Made by a program: the position numbers and the translations under genes. Positions 1 through 10,824 of a stretch of 64,000 nt of DNA are shown piece after piece. Below the pieces are notes generated by a model. The model worked only from the letters and a program-made list of their open reading frames with translations. It did no database searches and had not been told where the DNA came from. Every line of letters starts with the position of its first letter. Position 1 is the first letter of the stretch. The stretch lies in contig JAOTOM010001606.1 in NCBI GenBank assembly GCA_034440615.1, forward strand, positions 1 through 64,000, read 5' to 3'. Source of the DNA: Ashinkailepas kermadecensis (Eukaryota > Arthropoda > Thecostraca > Neolepadidae).

Positions 1-345
1 CTAAGCTTTCGCTAAGCTTTCGTTAAGCTTTCGCTAAGCTTTCAGCTAACCTAAGCTTTCCTAAGCTTTCGCTAAGCTTTCGCTCTTTCGCTAAGCTTTC
101 GCTAAGCTTTTTCGCTAAACTTTTCGCTAAGCTTTCGCTAAGCTTTCGCTAAGCTTTCGCTAAACTTTTCGCTAAACTTTCAAGCTAATACAGCTAAGCT
201 TTCGCTAAGCTTTCGCTAAGCTTTCGCTAAGCTTTCGCTAAGCTTTCGCTAAGCTTTCGCTAAGCTTTCGCTAAGCTTTCGCTAAACTTTCGTTCAGCTT
301 TCGCTAAGCTTTTTCGCTAAGCTTTCTCAAGCTTTCATAGCTTTC
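1..345. repeat. 11-bp satellite array
   Basis: The first 345 bases are a tandem array of an 11-bp unit, GCTAAGCTTTC, each unit carrying a HindIII-type AAGCTT core. About thirty units are visible, with scattered one- to four-base indels and a few units with AAACTT. The array runs into the window edge, so its true length is unknown. No coding potential is claimed. Confidence 0.95.
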
Positions 346-2639
346 GCCTAGTGATAACAGTGCCATGCTTAGCAGACATTTTTTTGTAATGAAAATGACT
401 TTAAACATGTCCCAAATGTAGAAATTTCTGAAGCAAGTATTCCACTTTCTTTCATCCTGACGTTTCTTCCAAGAAACGTATACGAGGAGAACCTTGTTGC
501 ACTGTGTTTAACTCGCTGACTAGAAAACCAACTAGGTTCCCAGTTTTCCTCCAGATGTAATGCACATTGTGAACGAAGTTCGCAACTTTGAATACAACTT
601 GTAGCATAATATAATTTAGGGTGAATGCAAATAATATAAATATGTAAAATACACAAAGGCACCGAAATGGATTTTTGTAATTATGTGTGGCTACCAAGGT
701 AACAAAGCATGCAAATATTTTTTAATCTTGCAAACGAAGATTTTAACCTATAATTTAGGTAAGCCAACCTGTAACGGCCAGTTTGGTTTCCATGCTGGTT
801 CTGATAGAAGAAAGGATGGTATTGGATATGCCGTATATTTTACGTAAAACCTGCAAAAACATATAGTAATGGCTCGTTTCTGGTCCAATTCTATAATGGC
901 ACATTGCTCACCGAACACGTTGCGACCCACCTTGACCACATCGGTAAGCCAATACCTACCTAATACGTGAATAATGCAAACATTAACAATCCAGGTAAGG
1001 CATTATTCGTTTCCTCACAGCTATGTTAAAATAATACAAAGCTGATTACTAATCTTTGGCGGCTGTAAGGCTGTTCAATAACACTCCTTGGTCCTCCTAT
1101 CTTTCTGATCCGTATGAGTCTAGTGCCATTCAAAGCACACGATTATTTCAGACACTTTTCTGGAGACATGTTCCTCCGAGCGCAGGGACCGGTGAACTAG
1201 AGCCAACGCCCTCTCTCCTCTCTCTGATCGCGCCATTTCTCACTTACAAACGCCGCGGTCACGCGAATGTCGCCACAGCGTCAATCTCGCCGCTGCACAC
1301 GACTGCGTCGGTTTCGCTCACACACTTGCGCCGTCACACAACCTGTATGACTTTGTTTGCACCTAGAAGTGCAAAAAACGTACCTCTTACCTTCCATGGA
1401 GGGTAGCAGATGGACCTGATAACGCAATGACTAGGTAGCACAATCTTGTCGAAAACATTAGCAGCTCCCACTGTGATAAATGGATGTTTTGTGCAAATGA
1501 AGATACTTATCATAATTGCATGCATACATGGAAAATGGTAGCAGGGATGGATCCATAAATTGTCAGTGGATGGAGGCACTTGTCTGCAGTAGCACTATTT
1601 CGTCGGAGGGCCACCACTGCGAAAGTCCTCGGAACGACGCATTCGGCAGAAAATCGTTGAACGGGGAGGGGTGCACTCAAGCAGGCCGAGGTGGCGCCTG
1701 TTCGTCTCAGGGGCCGCCTTTTCTTCCGAGAGGTGAGCCTTTGGCTGATAAATCCCTGGAGCGGAAGGTGGGCGGGTGCACTCGAGACTTCCTGAGGGGG
1801 GGGCCACCTTTCCATGCGGGGTGGATACATGCCTCCACTGCTCCCCACCCCTGTATCCGCCTCCGATTACAAGATATTTGGGGATATCACTTTGTGTTGT
1901 GCTAGCGGGGAAACCACATATCTACAGTCAGGGGAAACCACATATCTACAGTAGGTCATTATAAAATGTGATTGGTCGAATACTAGGGAAGCGTAGTTAA
2001 TTGGTGTCATGGTTGAGGATAGGATACCCCATTGAAGAAAGTGATGGTCCGTTCAACCTCTCGAGTCGTTTGGCCCAAGACAAAGTATTTCAGGTATCTA
2101 GCGATAAAAATGTAGAACATTTTGGTGATGATGATTTTGTAAAGAAATCTTTGGTTTAATTTTTCCAGCTGATGTGTCGGATATGTGAACGAAATTTTGC
2201 TATATTTCTATTACTGGTGTTTCTTGTAACTCATGTCTGCACTAACCGTTAGTCGTCATGAGCGGAATAATACCAGTGGCACCGCTCTAGTGGTGGGTTT
2301 GTGAAGGAACACCACCAGAGTGGGCTTGCTCTGATTAATGCTATATTCTGGTTTCTAGAAGGTGCAGATGGTTTCCAATGGTCAAAGTTGAAGAACATTG
2401 AAACAAGCTCTCTTATCATGTGCAGTTCGTTATATTATCAAATCATCTCACCCTGTCACTTTGTCCTTAAAGTGAAATGGAAGCAATTGGCCACTCAACA
2501 TCTTGTGATAAAAACGCGTCGTACATCTTCTGTGTGATGTGCTGACAATTTCCAATGTTCTTAACTAAACGAAAATCGAATGTGCTACATGTTTATATCA
2601 TCTTGAATAACTTCCATGAAGGTTATTTTACAAGCATAT
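346..2639. other. AT-rich region, no gene recognised
   Basis: Short open frames occur on both strands (the longest is 129 codons at 1516-1905), but none shows a recognisable domain or convincing start context. A 22-bp sequence beginning GGGGAAACCACATATC is directly repeated at 1907-1928 and 1931-1952. The stretch at 1560-1860 is GC-richer than its surroundings, without a motif I can name. Confidence 0.5.
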
Positions 2640-3200
2640 TTACAGATAACTCCCTGTCACTTTTGCACCCAATTCCAGAATTTGTGTCCAAATTATGACA
2701 TTGTATTACTTTAAATTGTATATCAGATGTTCTAAATTACCGAATTAATTTCCAATGGTCTCAAAAAACCGGCATCACCACCAGCTGCCATCTGATGTCA
2801 TACTCGACTACTTTTATACATATCTAACCCTGTCATTTTTTACTCAATTCCAGCGTTTGTGTCTCGAATCATCACATTATATTACTTCAAATTGTATATC
2901 AGATGTTCTACATTAGCAAATTAATTTCCAATGGTCTCAAATATGCCGGCATAAAATCAGCTGCCTTCTGGTGCCATACTCAACTACTTTTACAGATATC
3001 TAACCCTGTCATTTTTGCTCTCAACTCCAGGATTTATGTCTGGAATTATCGCATTGTATTCCTTACATTTGTATATCAGATGTCCTACATTAGCGAATTA
3101 ATTCCCAATGGTCTCAAATAAACAGGCATAAAATCAGCTGCCTTATGATGCCATACTTGATTACTTTTATAGATATCTAGCCCTGTCATTTTTTACCTTT
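2640..3200. repeat. 176-bp satellite, about three copies
   Basis: The marker CCCTGTCA recurs at 2652, 2828, 3004 and 3181, a period of 176-177 bp. Each unit also shares the segments ATTTCCAATGGTCTC and TATATCAGATGT. A more diverged upstream copy may begin near 2451. Copies differ by roughly 10-15 percent by eye, so this is an old small satellite. The following 230 bases (3201-3432) hold nothing I recognise. Confidence 0.85.
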
Positions 3201-3907
3201 TGACATGAGGCTTTCAGGCATTATTGAGGTTCTGTAATGGCACGATGCACGTCAAGCGTCGACGGTCGCTGCCCAGAGGATCCGTAGGGCTGTAGCGGCT
3301 TGAGTGGCTGCGTTTCTTATGACGTGTCCGTATGGCGAGCTCCAAAGATTCGTAACTTGGCGATACGTATATCGGGCGGCGAGAGCGAGAACCAGAACGA
3401 GAATGTGAGACTGCCAGAGTGCGAGAGAGAGCAGGGGGAGGGAGAATGATTTTTTATGCGTGCCGGACCATAAAGGTCATTTGTGCCGCCTTTAAAGCGA
3501 GTACGTTGCATGTCTCTCTATAAAGCGAGCGTTTGTGATCAAGGTGCAGGCAAGTGGACATTTACGTTAAGGAATTTTACGTTAGTTTGCGTGATATTTT
3601 AGGTGTTGAAGGCGAGGGTCTGGGTTGGGGACAGCTCCCTGATGTCTAAATAGTTTAGTTTTACTTCACTCCTCCACAATATAATTCGTAGTTTGGGTGG
3701 GGGTGGGGATGTTTTGAGAGTGGCGAGAAGTTGATTTTGCCAGGGTGCCGGCTTTAGCCTACTCTTATCGAAGAGCACCGAGGGATCTTTACCGTGCGAA
3801 CAGGGAGGTAATTGTTCACACCGCCTATCACGCCGGCCGCCGCGTGTTAGTTGTTAGTAGCGGGTTAGTCTAAGCATGCCATGCAGGGTTGTCAGTTGGG
3901 TTAGTAC

Positions 3908-4195
3908 GGTGTTTTGCAATTCGGCTCTTCTACGCCCGCTGTACCTCTAGGTAGCCGTTTACGTTATGAGTTGCTCGGAAGATCGGCTCATCTACGTCCG
4001 ATGGCTCCTCTGGGTAGTCGCTTTACGTTATGCTAATTTTTATTCTTATTTTTGTTTATGTTTTCCTAAAGTAAGTCGGCTCATCTACGTCCGACGGCAC
4101 CGCTAGGTAGCCATTTATTTCTAATTGAGAAGCAAATCGGCTCATGTACGTCCGACGCCAGCGGGGACGGCTATTTATGTGTTTCCTACGGGTGT
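3908..4195 (-). repeat. Four direct repeats in the LINE A 3' UTR
   Basis: A motif of about 45-50 bp with the core CGGCTCATCTACGTCCGA, followed by GGCTCCTCTGGGTAG and a TTTACGTTA-like end, occurs four times (near 3914, 3982, 4077 and 4138). The same four units lie in the same order in copies C (about 52985-53260) and B (about 54515-54775). They therefore belong to the element and are not a local expansion. Their role is unknown. Confidence 0.8.
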
Positions 4196-4401
4196 TAGTC
4201 TACGAGAGTTCTGGGTGCTTGTCACCGAGAAGCGATGGAAGCGATAGGGGTTGTTGGCTTCATTGCGTGGGTGTGGTTGGATTTGTGTTGTGTTGAGTTG
4301 TGTTGTGTCCATGTGTTCTGTTGATGTTGGCGAATGTGGCGTTGTAGGAGTACTTTGCAATCATCTACCGAATATTCCACGCTAGGGTATGTGTTCAATG
4401 C

Positions 4402-5235
4402 TGTAACGAAGTTAAAGTTAATACGAACGAGCCAGCCTCTGGAATGTACTGTATGTGTCACCGCGATGGAGCCGCATGAGGCACCCACACACCTGTCACA
4501 AGAAGAGCGTCAGGCATGCGGCCCACCCGATCTATCACAGATAAGGCCAAGTGCCGCTCGCATTGTTCGATTATTAGCCACCGCGATGAGATCACCTTAC
4601 GAGGTTATAACTGATAAGAACCGGAGCTCGTGTCGGTGAGTTCGCATACCACAAGGCAACTGGCGCCACCAGTCGGGTACGTTCACGAGTCATCGCTGGT
4701 TGCCACGCGACCGAGCAGCCACGCTGCCGTGCAAAACTGCAATCTCAGCGTGCGAGAAGTGCATTAGAACTGAACCCATGACCTGCGGCGAATCAACAGT
4801 CAGCAACATCCAGCGAGGGCAATGGCCGCTGGCGTGTCGGGCCAATCACGGCCCGGTTCACTTGCGGGTTGGCGTGTTATGTAGAACCGGCCAATAGCAG
4901 TGCGGGTTGTACGCCGTCAATGTATTTACGTGGGCGGACTCGTGTGTGTATATATGAGTGCAAATGAAAATAAACGGGGCTCGAGACTCGACTGGAGACT
5001 CGACCTAGACTCGGACTACGAGGTAGAACCATCACGTCTTTGCGATTTCGGAGCGGACTGGCGTTCGCCTGTCGCGACTCAACGTAGTTGGCGGGCCGAG
5101 GAAGCATCCAGCCCGGGAAGTCACTCATCACGGAGTTTTAACGAGTGAGCTGTCCACCTACTGTTCTGGGGTATTCAAAGCGGAAGCGATTGGTCTATCC
5201 CTAGATTTCCCACGACCAGGGAAAAACTACCCTAT
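4402..5235. mobile_element. LTR-like insertion (candidate solo LTR) in LINE A
   Basis: Copies B and C of LINE A read straight through GTTCAATGCTAAGGC, whereas copy A has 834 extra bases here, flanked on both sides by AATGC (4397-4401 and 5236-5240; AATGCT if extended one base). The insert begins TGTAACGAAG and ends ACTACCCTAT. It contains a TATA-like TATATAT at 4949-4955 and AATAAA at 4969-4974, an LTR-like promoter and polyadenylation layout. No coding domain is visible. A solo LTR with a 5-bp target duplication (Gypsy or BEL/Pao type) fits best, but the 3' end is not the usual CA, so the class is uncertain. Confidence 0.6.
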
Positions 5236-5759
5236 AATGCTAAGGCTTGCTTTGCGAGCCGGTCTGCTTCTTCGTTACCTGGGATGTTGGCGTGGCCCGG
5301 AATCCAGAGGAAGGAAAAGTTCATGTTTACGTTATGGGCCACGAGTTGTTGGATTCTATCAATGAAGTGATGTGGACAGTCGTGGGTGTTGCTAATTGAC
5401 TGGAGGACGGATTTAGAGTCTGAGCAAATTACTACGTTTCTAGCTTTACGTCTCATGAGAATGGTGATAGCGGCCAGAATAGCCATTCCTTCAGCGGAGT
5501 AGATGGAGAAGTTATCCGGTAGACGCTTGGAAAGTCTGAAACCTGGTCCAGTGATGCCGATGCCTACCTTTGCCTCGTGTTTCGACCCATCCGTGAATAC
5601 GAGTGATTTGTGTTTGTTGTCATCGGCGAACTTGTGGAAGAGGCCAAGAATTTCCGCCGATGTGATAGTGGTTTTCTTCTCCGAGAGCAAGTACTCCACC
5701 TTTGGTTGACTGAAAGTCCAGAATGGCCTAGTGGGCGGTCGAGTTGCAATGGATGGCAT
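5236..5759 (-). pseudogene. LINE A copy A: RNase H domain fragment
   Basis: The minus-strand frame encodes an RNase H fold with its acidic residues in order: FTDGSKHEAKVG (first Asp), IYSAEG (Glu), VICSDSKSVL (second Asp) and WIPGHANIPGNEEAD (His and last Asp). The frame is cut by the LTR-like insertion at 5235 and resumes at about 4222-4396 with LLQRHIRQHQQN, so the original protein ran through. In intact relatives this domain degrades the RNA strand of the RNA-DNA hybrid during reverse transcription. It is a broken remnant here. Confidence 0.85.
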
Positions 5760-7110
5760 TTCGAAGTTTAGATCCGAGAGAGCCGTGGAAATTTGAATGC
5801 TAAATTTGAATGCAATGCTGGTGGAAGTTTGCGCGCAAATCGGCTCTTGTCGTATCTGTCAGGCGTAAAGCAGCGCTGTGCTGGATGATTTGTAATGATT
5901 TGATTTTGATGTGGTTGCGGCACAGCTGTTGTGTCCTCCGGACATGGAGTGGGGGTGTGTTTGAGTCCACTAGAAGACTGGCTATCGGTGTGGTGCTGAG
6001 GGCATCTGTGGCTGCTCTGATGTAGCTGTTTTGGATGATTTCTAAATTTCGGCTCTGGCTTTCTGAAATGGTGGCAAAGATGATGCTGTTGTATTCTAGG
6101 ATGGGTCGTATGATTTATGTGTACAGTCGCAGTAGTGTTTTCCTGCCTCCGCCCCAGTCTGTGCCTGCAAGTGCACGTAGTATGTTGACGCGCTTCGCGC
6201 ATCGCTTCGATATGTAGGTGATGTGGGTGTTGAAACTGAGTTTTTCGTCTAAATGTACTCTTAAGAACTTGAAGCATTTCACCTGTTCGATGGCTTTGCC
6301 ATCGATTTTAAGTAGAGTTGTGGGTGTTGGGCGGAGACGACTATATGTGACGGTGGCCGATTTTTCTGCGGACAGGGTGAAGCCCCAAGTTTTGCACCAC
6401 TTTGCAATGTGGTCTAGTCCTGCTTGAATGTTTTTTTTCAGCTTTAAGGAAGCATTGCGATATTGTCCAAATGGCTATGTCGTCCGTGAAAAGTGAGTAT
6501 TGAAGTGAAGTGTCCGTGTGGTCAGCAAGTTTGTCGTTGATCATGATGATTAAGAGGCTCGATGAGAGCACGCTGCCCTGCGCCAGGCCCTGCTCTAGTT
6601 GTGATGTTTGATGTGACACTACCGCATCGGACTTTAAGGGTCCTGTCTCCAAGGAAGTTGAGAATGAAGTGTGCCATGTGTCCGCGTAGGCCTATCTTGT
6701 GGTGTTTGTGTGTCAGTGCAGACTTGTGTACTCGGTCGAATGCGGCAGTGATGTCTAAGTAGGCAGCTACTGTTATGCGTTTGATGCGTAGACCACTTTT
6801 GATGTCATGCACTAATCTAATGAGATTGTCTGTAGTTGATTTTTGCCGCTGGAAGCCGCACTGAACTTCGTCGAGCAGGTCGTTGTGTTCCAGAAATTTC
6901 CTCAATCGTGTGTTGACCATGCGTTCGACTAACTTGCTAGCACAGCTAGTAAGTGAGATGGGTCTACAGCCCTTTGGGGTGGAATGATCTTTGTTCGGCT
7001 TTGGCAATGGAATGACAACGCTCTCCCGCTATGATGCGGGAAAGGTGTCGCTTTGGTACAGTTCACTTATGGCCGCTAGTAGGTACGTTAGGGAATTTTT
7101 GCTAAGACGT
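5760..7110 (-). pseudogene. LINE A copy A: reverse transcriptase remnant
   Basis: Read on the minus strand from 7110 down, the frame holds the N-terminal RT motif KGCRPISLTSCASKLVERM, the palm motif A (YLDITAAFDRVHKSAL) and the catalytic LFTDDIAIW. It then breaks into several frames across the thumb region (about 5768-6420), where copy B stays open. A TAG stop at 7029-7031 lies in FPAS*RESVVIP, where RTs of this type normally carry Trp. The domain copied LINE RNA at nicked chromosomal DNA in its active ancestor. Confidence 0.85.
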
Positions 7111-7421
7111 TTAAGAAACTGGTAATGGATGTCGTCCGGCCCAACCGACGTGTTTCCACACTTGCTGAGAGCAAGGTGTAATTCGTGCATAGTAAACGAC
7201 TGATTGTAGATTTATCTATTGCTAGATCTAAAATTTGCTTTGGGGACAAGGGCATCTAGAGAGCTTACTATAGTGGTGTCGTAGTTGCTGTTGCCAGATA
7301 CGCTGGCGTAGTGTAGTTTAAAGTGGTCTACGACTTGTTGTGGGTCAGTGATATGCTGTCCTTTCACCGTCAGCTGGGGGAAGGGGCCTGGTGGTGGGGG
7401 GTTTCAGGTTGAAACGCTTCT

Positions 7422-8283
7422 GAGGCTACTTGATGCCTGGAACCCATTTATAGATTTGGGATCGGAGGTTCCGCCATCTATTGCTAAATTAGGAACTTCT
7501 TGACTAAATCGAAAGTTATGCGTGGAAACAGCACATTCTGCATGCTTTTTTTTTTAATGAACAAGACAATTTGCGCCAATTGGTCTATTTTGAGCCCAAT
7601 AGGATAGGCAAACAGATATCGCCGATGCTAGGAGATTTTCTGGTGCCTGTAGTCGGTAGAAACATTATGTAGGCTAATTTTTACCAGCGACATGCTAGAA
7701 GCTAACCGATTATGCAAACATTCGAAGACTTCTGACCGTTCCAGTTTCTACGATGAACAGAGGTGAAAAGTCTAACCTGTCACCTACGAAATATCGGACA
7801 TGGCCAGGCTGTCCCATGTTGAAACAGATGCTGTCACAGGTAGCATTGACATTTGTTTTGATGCAGCGGCAAACACAACACTCTTTTTCTGTTCTGGTGG
7901 ACGGGCATAATATAGTCACAAGCGGTGTATGTGGGATTGCAATACATTAGTACGACAGTTACTGAATAACAGACACAGCATCATGGTACGGCCTTTGAGC
8001 CAAGCATGGCGTAAGTACCGATGAACCACGTACATAACTTCCGTTTACGTCATGCCTCACAAACGCCGACAGGTTACTGTTAAAATCATTATATTTTCCG
8101 ATGGCATGCCACGTACAAGAAATTAAACCCATCAACACAGCCAACAGCATTGTAAAACCATGATTACACCACACATTTCTGCTGGATGTAACAATCCGAT
8201 CATTGAAGCAATACAAAAACTGATCATCATGTTCCAAAATTCAGGTAAGTACATTTTGCATTTTCTTTCCATGCGCTACAGTA
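7422..8283. other. No gene recognised
   Basis: LINE A homology stops at about 7421. The next 860 bases contain only short frames (at most 92 codons) with no recognisable domain, no tandem structure and no match to other parts of the window. Confidence 0.5.
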
Positions 8284-8453
8284 ATAACAGTCCTTTCCGG
8301 TAGCTCGTCCCCGGCCATGTCGGGCAGTTACGAACTGACCCTCCCAGCCGGGGGCTAAATGCGAGCGCGTGAAGTGACTCGAACTCCGTTTTACCATGGC
8401 AGGGGAGACGAGTGCAGGCCAGCGCTCCCACCAACTGAGCTACCCGGGCGGCT
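8284..8453 (-). mobile_element. tRNA-derived SINE
   Basis: The minus strand begins GCCGCCCGGGTAGCTCAG and carries an RNA polymerase III A box (TAGCTCAGTTGG) and a B box (GTTCGAGTCA) about 45 bases further on. The spacing is longer than in most mature tRNAs, and the distal part (rich in CCCCCGGCTGGGAGGG) does not form a tRNA 3' half. A tRNA-derived SINE head followed by an unrelated body fits better than a functional tRNA gene. I see no clear target-site duplication. It lies just beyond the 3' end of the transporter gene. Confidence 0.8.
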
Positions 8454-8606
8454 ATTATAGTAGAAGACACTATGAACGCAACCCCTCTCTTCTAGCCGCT
8501 ATGGCCTCTATCATACTTCAACTTTTTTGTTCCCCTCTGTTCCCTTGCACTTCGCAACTCGATTACATTCCTGGTTTCTCCTAACATAGTCATTCACTCT
8601 CAATTC

Positions 8607-10824
8607 TTAAACCCGCGCACTTTGCACAAAACTGCTATGATCATCATCACCAGACTTGTTCCCTCTCCCGTCATGCCCGCTATCACTGCACCATGTGCCC
8701 TTCTCCTGAGCCTCGTCCTCTGCGATGTACGTAGCGTTAACATGGCTGCGATCACCGCCGCCATCTCTCATCGCTCCATCGGTGCCACCACCACCGCCAG
8801 AGGCCCGCCCGTGGCCGGCGGCCGCCTCCACCTCGGCGACGCTCTCGGGCATGGGCCGGCCCAGCGTCTCGGGCAGCAGGAGGCACGCGCCGGCGGCCAC
8901 CAGCAGGAAGGCGCCGAACACGGCAGACGGTGCCACCGGGTGCAGCTCGCTCACCAGGTCGACCACGAACGGCGACAGGGCGCCGCCCAGCCGGGTGGCC
9001 GTCTGCAACACACCGAACGCCTGACCGCGAGCCTGCGTGGGAAAACACTCAGTGATGTACACGCCGAGCGTGACGAACGCGGCGCCGACGCCCAGCTTGG
9101 CCGCCAGCCCCAGCACCAGCCCCAGCGTCTCGTTGGCGCTGACCAGCACGAGCAGCATACAGGCGGCCGAGCCGACGAAGAACAGCACCATCGACGGCCG
9201 CCGGCCCAGCCGATCCAGCAGCGGCGAGACGAAGTAGGAGGATGCTGGTCACGCCGGACAGCACGCCGGCCAGGTGCGGGCTGCTGCTCAGCTGGGTCAC
9301 GTCGAACGAGATGCCGTAGAACGCGCCGGACGTGATGAAGCAGGCGACGGCGAAGGCCAGCGTGTAGCGACGCATCAGTCGGGTGCGAACTAACTGCAGC
9401 AGGTGCTGTACAGCGCTGGTGCTCTTCAGCTCCGCCTCACGCGCCAGCATGTCTCTCTGTGCTGTGGTCATCAGTTGATGCACCTCCTGCTCGGGAGGCA
9501 TCGTCCTGCCGTTCCAGCGGGTGGCGGAGCGCAACACGGCGTACGCCTCGTCGAACCTGCCGTGGTGCACCAGCCAGCGGGGCGACTCGGGCATCAGCCA
9601 GAAGTTGAGCAGCAGCAGGAGGAAGGGGCAGGCGTAGGCCAGCCGCAGCATCTGACCGTCCCGGATGAAATACGAGGCGACCGCCAACAAAGTGGTGCCC
9701 ACTGGAAACGGCAAGATGGAGACGACGCCGGCGACGGCGCGCCACCGTGCGCCCACCACCTCCATCACCATCACGTACTGGCTGCTGACCATGCCGACGA
9801 TGCTGGCGCCCATCAGGAAGCGCGACGCCGCGAACAGCGCGTAGCTCGGCGCGAACGCGGCGGCGAACATGGCGGCCACCAGCGCAATCATGCTCGCCAG
9901 GAAGACGGGCCTTCGGCCGAACCTGTCCGCCAACTGGCCCGTCACCACCGAGCTGGCTATGCCGCCGATCATCAGCCACGACTGCAGCATGGACAGCAGC
10001 GGCTTCCTGTCGCACACCAGCCGCCACTCTGTCACCACGGTGGACGTGTAGACTGACCTGTCGAACGCCCAGCGCGTACAGGCCGCCGTTGAGTTGGCCG
10101 CGTGACAGCGCGGCGTGCTCGCCGGCAGGTCAGCGAACGTCGCGCTCTCGTCGAAGCCGTCGGCGCACCGGAAGTCGGGCGTGGCGCCGACGAACACCAT
10201 GGACAGCGACAGAGCGGGGAAGAGCAGCCACATGATGGAGAAGAAGACCAGCAGCAGCGCCTGCCACCGGCCCGTGCCACAACACCGCTCCAGGATCTCC
10301 TCGAAATAGCCGTCCGGCTCGGTAGACCGGTCCACGGTCTGGCCCACATGTCCGGACACTGTCTGAGCTGCCGGCTCGGTGGACCGGTCTGACTGGTCCA
10401 CATGACCGGACACTGTCTGAGCTGCCGGCTCGGTGGACCGGTCTGTCTGGTCCACATGTCCGGACACTGTCTGAGCTGCCGGCTCGGTGGACCGGTCTGA
10501 CTGGTCCACATGACCGGACACTGTTGAGCTGCCGGCTCGTGGACCTGTCTGACTGGTCCACACGACTGGACACTGTCTGAGCTGCCGGCTCGGTGGACCG
10601 GTCTGTTGGTCCACATGTCCGGACACTGTCTGAGCTGCCGGCTCGGTGGACCGGTCTGACTGGTCCACATGACCGGACACTGTCTGAGCTGCCGGCTCGA
10701 CCGGTCCGTCCGCTGCTGATGACGCCATGGTGTGGATCTTCGGTGACGCCAGGACTGGTTCTGCTGAGCTGTACCCCACGACACGTGCGGAATGACCCCC
10801 GCCACAGTCCGCGTCTCCGGCCAA
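8607..10824 (-). CDS. SLC22-type organic cation/anion transporter, intronless, one frameshift
   Basis: This encodes a 12-helix major facilitator superfamily protein of the SLC22 family, expected in the plasma membrane and moving organic ions. SLC22 marks appear in order: YFEEILERCG-like N-terminus, a Cys-rich outer loop ending VTEWRLVC, the MFS loop motif GQLADRFGRRP, PESPRWLVHHGR, a second DRLGRRP and the C-terminal PETLGRPMPES. The frame runs 10824 to about 9233, then shifts by one base into 9232-8607 in the middle of conserved transmembrane sequence. The gene is therefore mutated or the base call is wrong. No intron is visible, which suggests a retrocopy or a naturally intronless paralogue. 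The start is uncertain: about 190 residues, including an 18-residue tandem repeat, precede the conserved domain. Confidence 0.85.
10325..10705 (-). repeat. 54-bp minisatellite inside the transporter N-terminus
   Basis: About seven copies of a 54-bp unit encode an 18-residue repeat, EPAAQTVSGHVDQSDRST, just before the conserved SLC22 domain. Because 54 is a multiple of three, the frame stays open in all three registers. Two middle copies carry three separate one-base deletions (near 10605, 10543 and 10525) that together restore the frame. SLC22 proteins do not normally have this extension, so it is either an unusual N-terminal tail or untranslated leader. Confidence 0.9.

Larger units (their letters stand above)
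3433..7421 (-). mobile_element. LINE family A, copy A (RNase H-bearing, I-type), 5' truncated
   Basis: This non-LTR retrotransposon copy reads on the minus strand: 3' UTR (about 3433-4200), RNase H (about 4220-5759, interrupted), reverse transcriptase (about 5760-7110) and the linker to the endonuclease, ending abruptly near 7421. The same sequence recurs at 46988-54017, 54018-58364 and 14860-15872. Compared with copy B it has lost about 245 bp at 4237, which removes the end of the ORF, and it carries an LTR-like insertion at 4402-5235. An RNase H domain after RT is typical of the I supergroup of LINEs. Single-base indels and stops make it non-coding now. Confidence 0.9.

Noticed and set aside
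1056..1406. 116-codon open frame as a gene
   Set aside because: No domain, no start context and no splice structure; composition does not differ from its surroundings.
5232..5759. A host ribonuclease H gene
   Set aside because: The domain is fused in frame to LINE RT in copy B and repeats at three places with LINE 3' UTRs.
8284..8453. A functional tRNA gene
   Set aside because: A and B boxes are present, but the 3' half cannot complete a cloverleaf and the head runs into an unrelated body, as in a tRNA-derived SINE.
8622..9335. Plus-strand open frame of 237 codons opposite the transporter
   Set aside because: It is antisense to conserved SLC22 coding sequence; high GC removes stops from the opposite strand.
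9403..10056. Plus-strand open frame of 217 codons, His/Gly-rich
   Set aside because: Same reason: the shadow of the transporter's conserved domain on the other strand.
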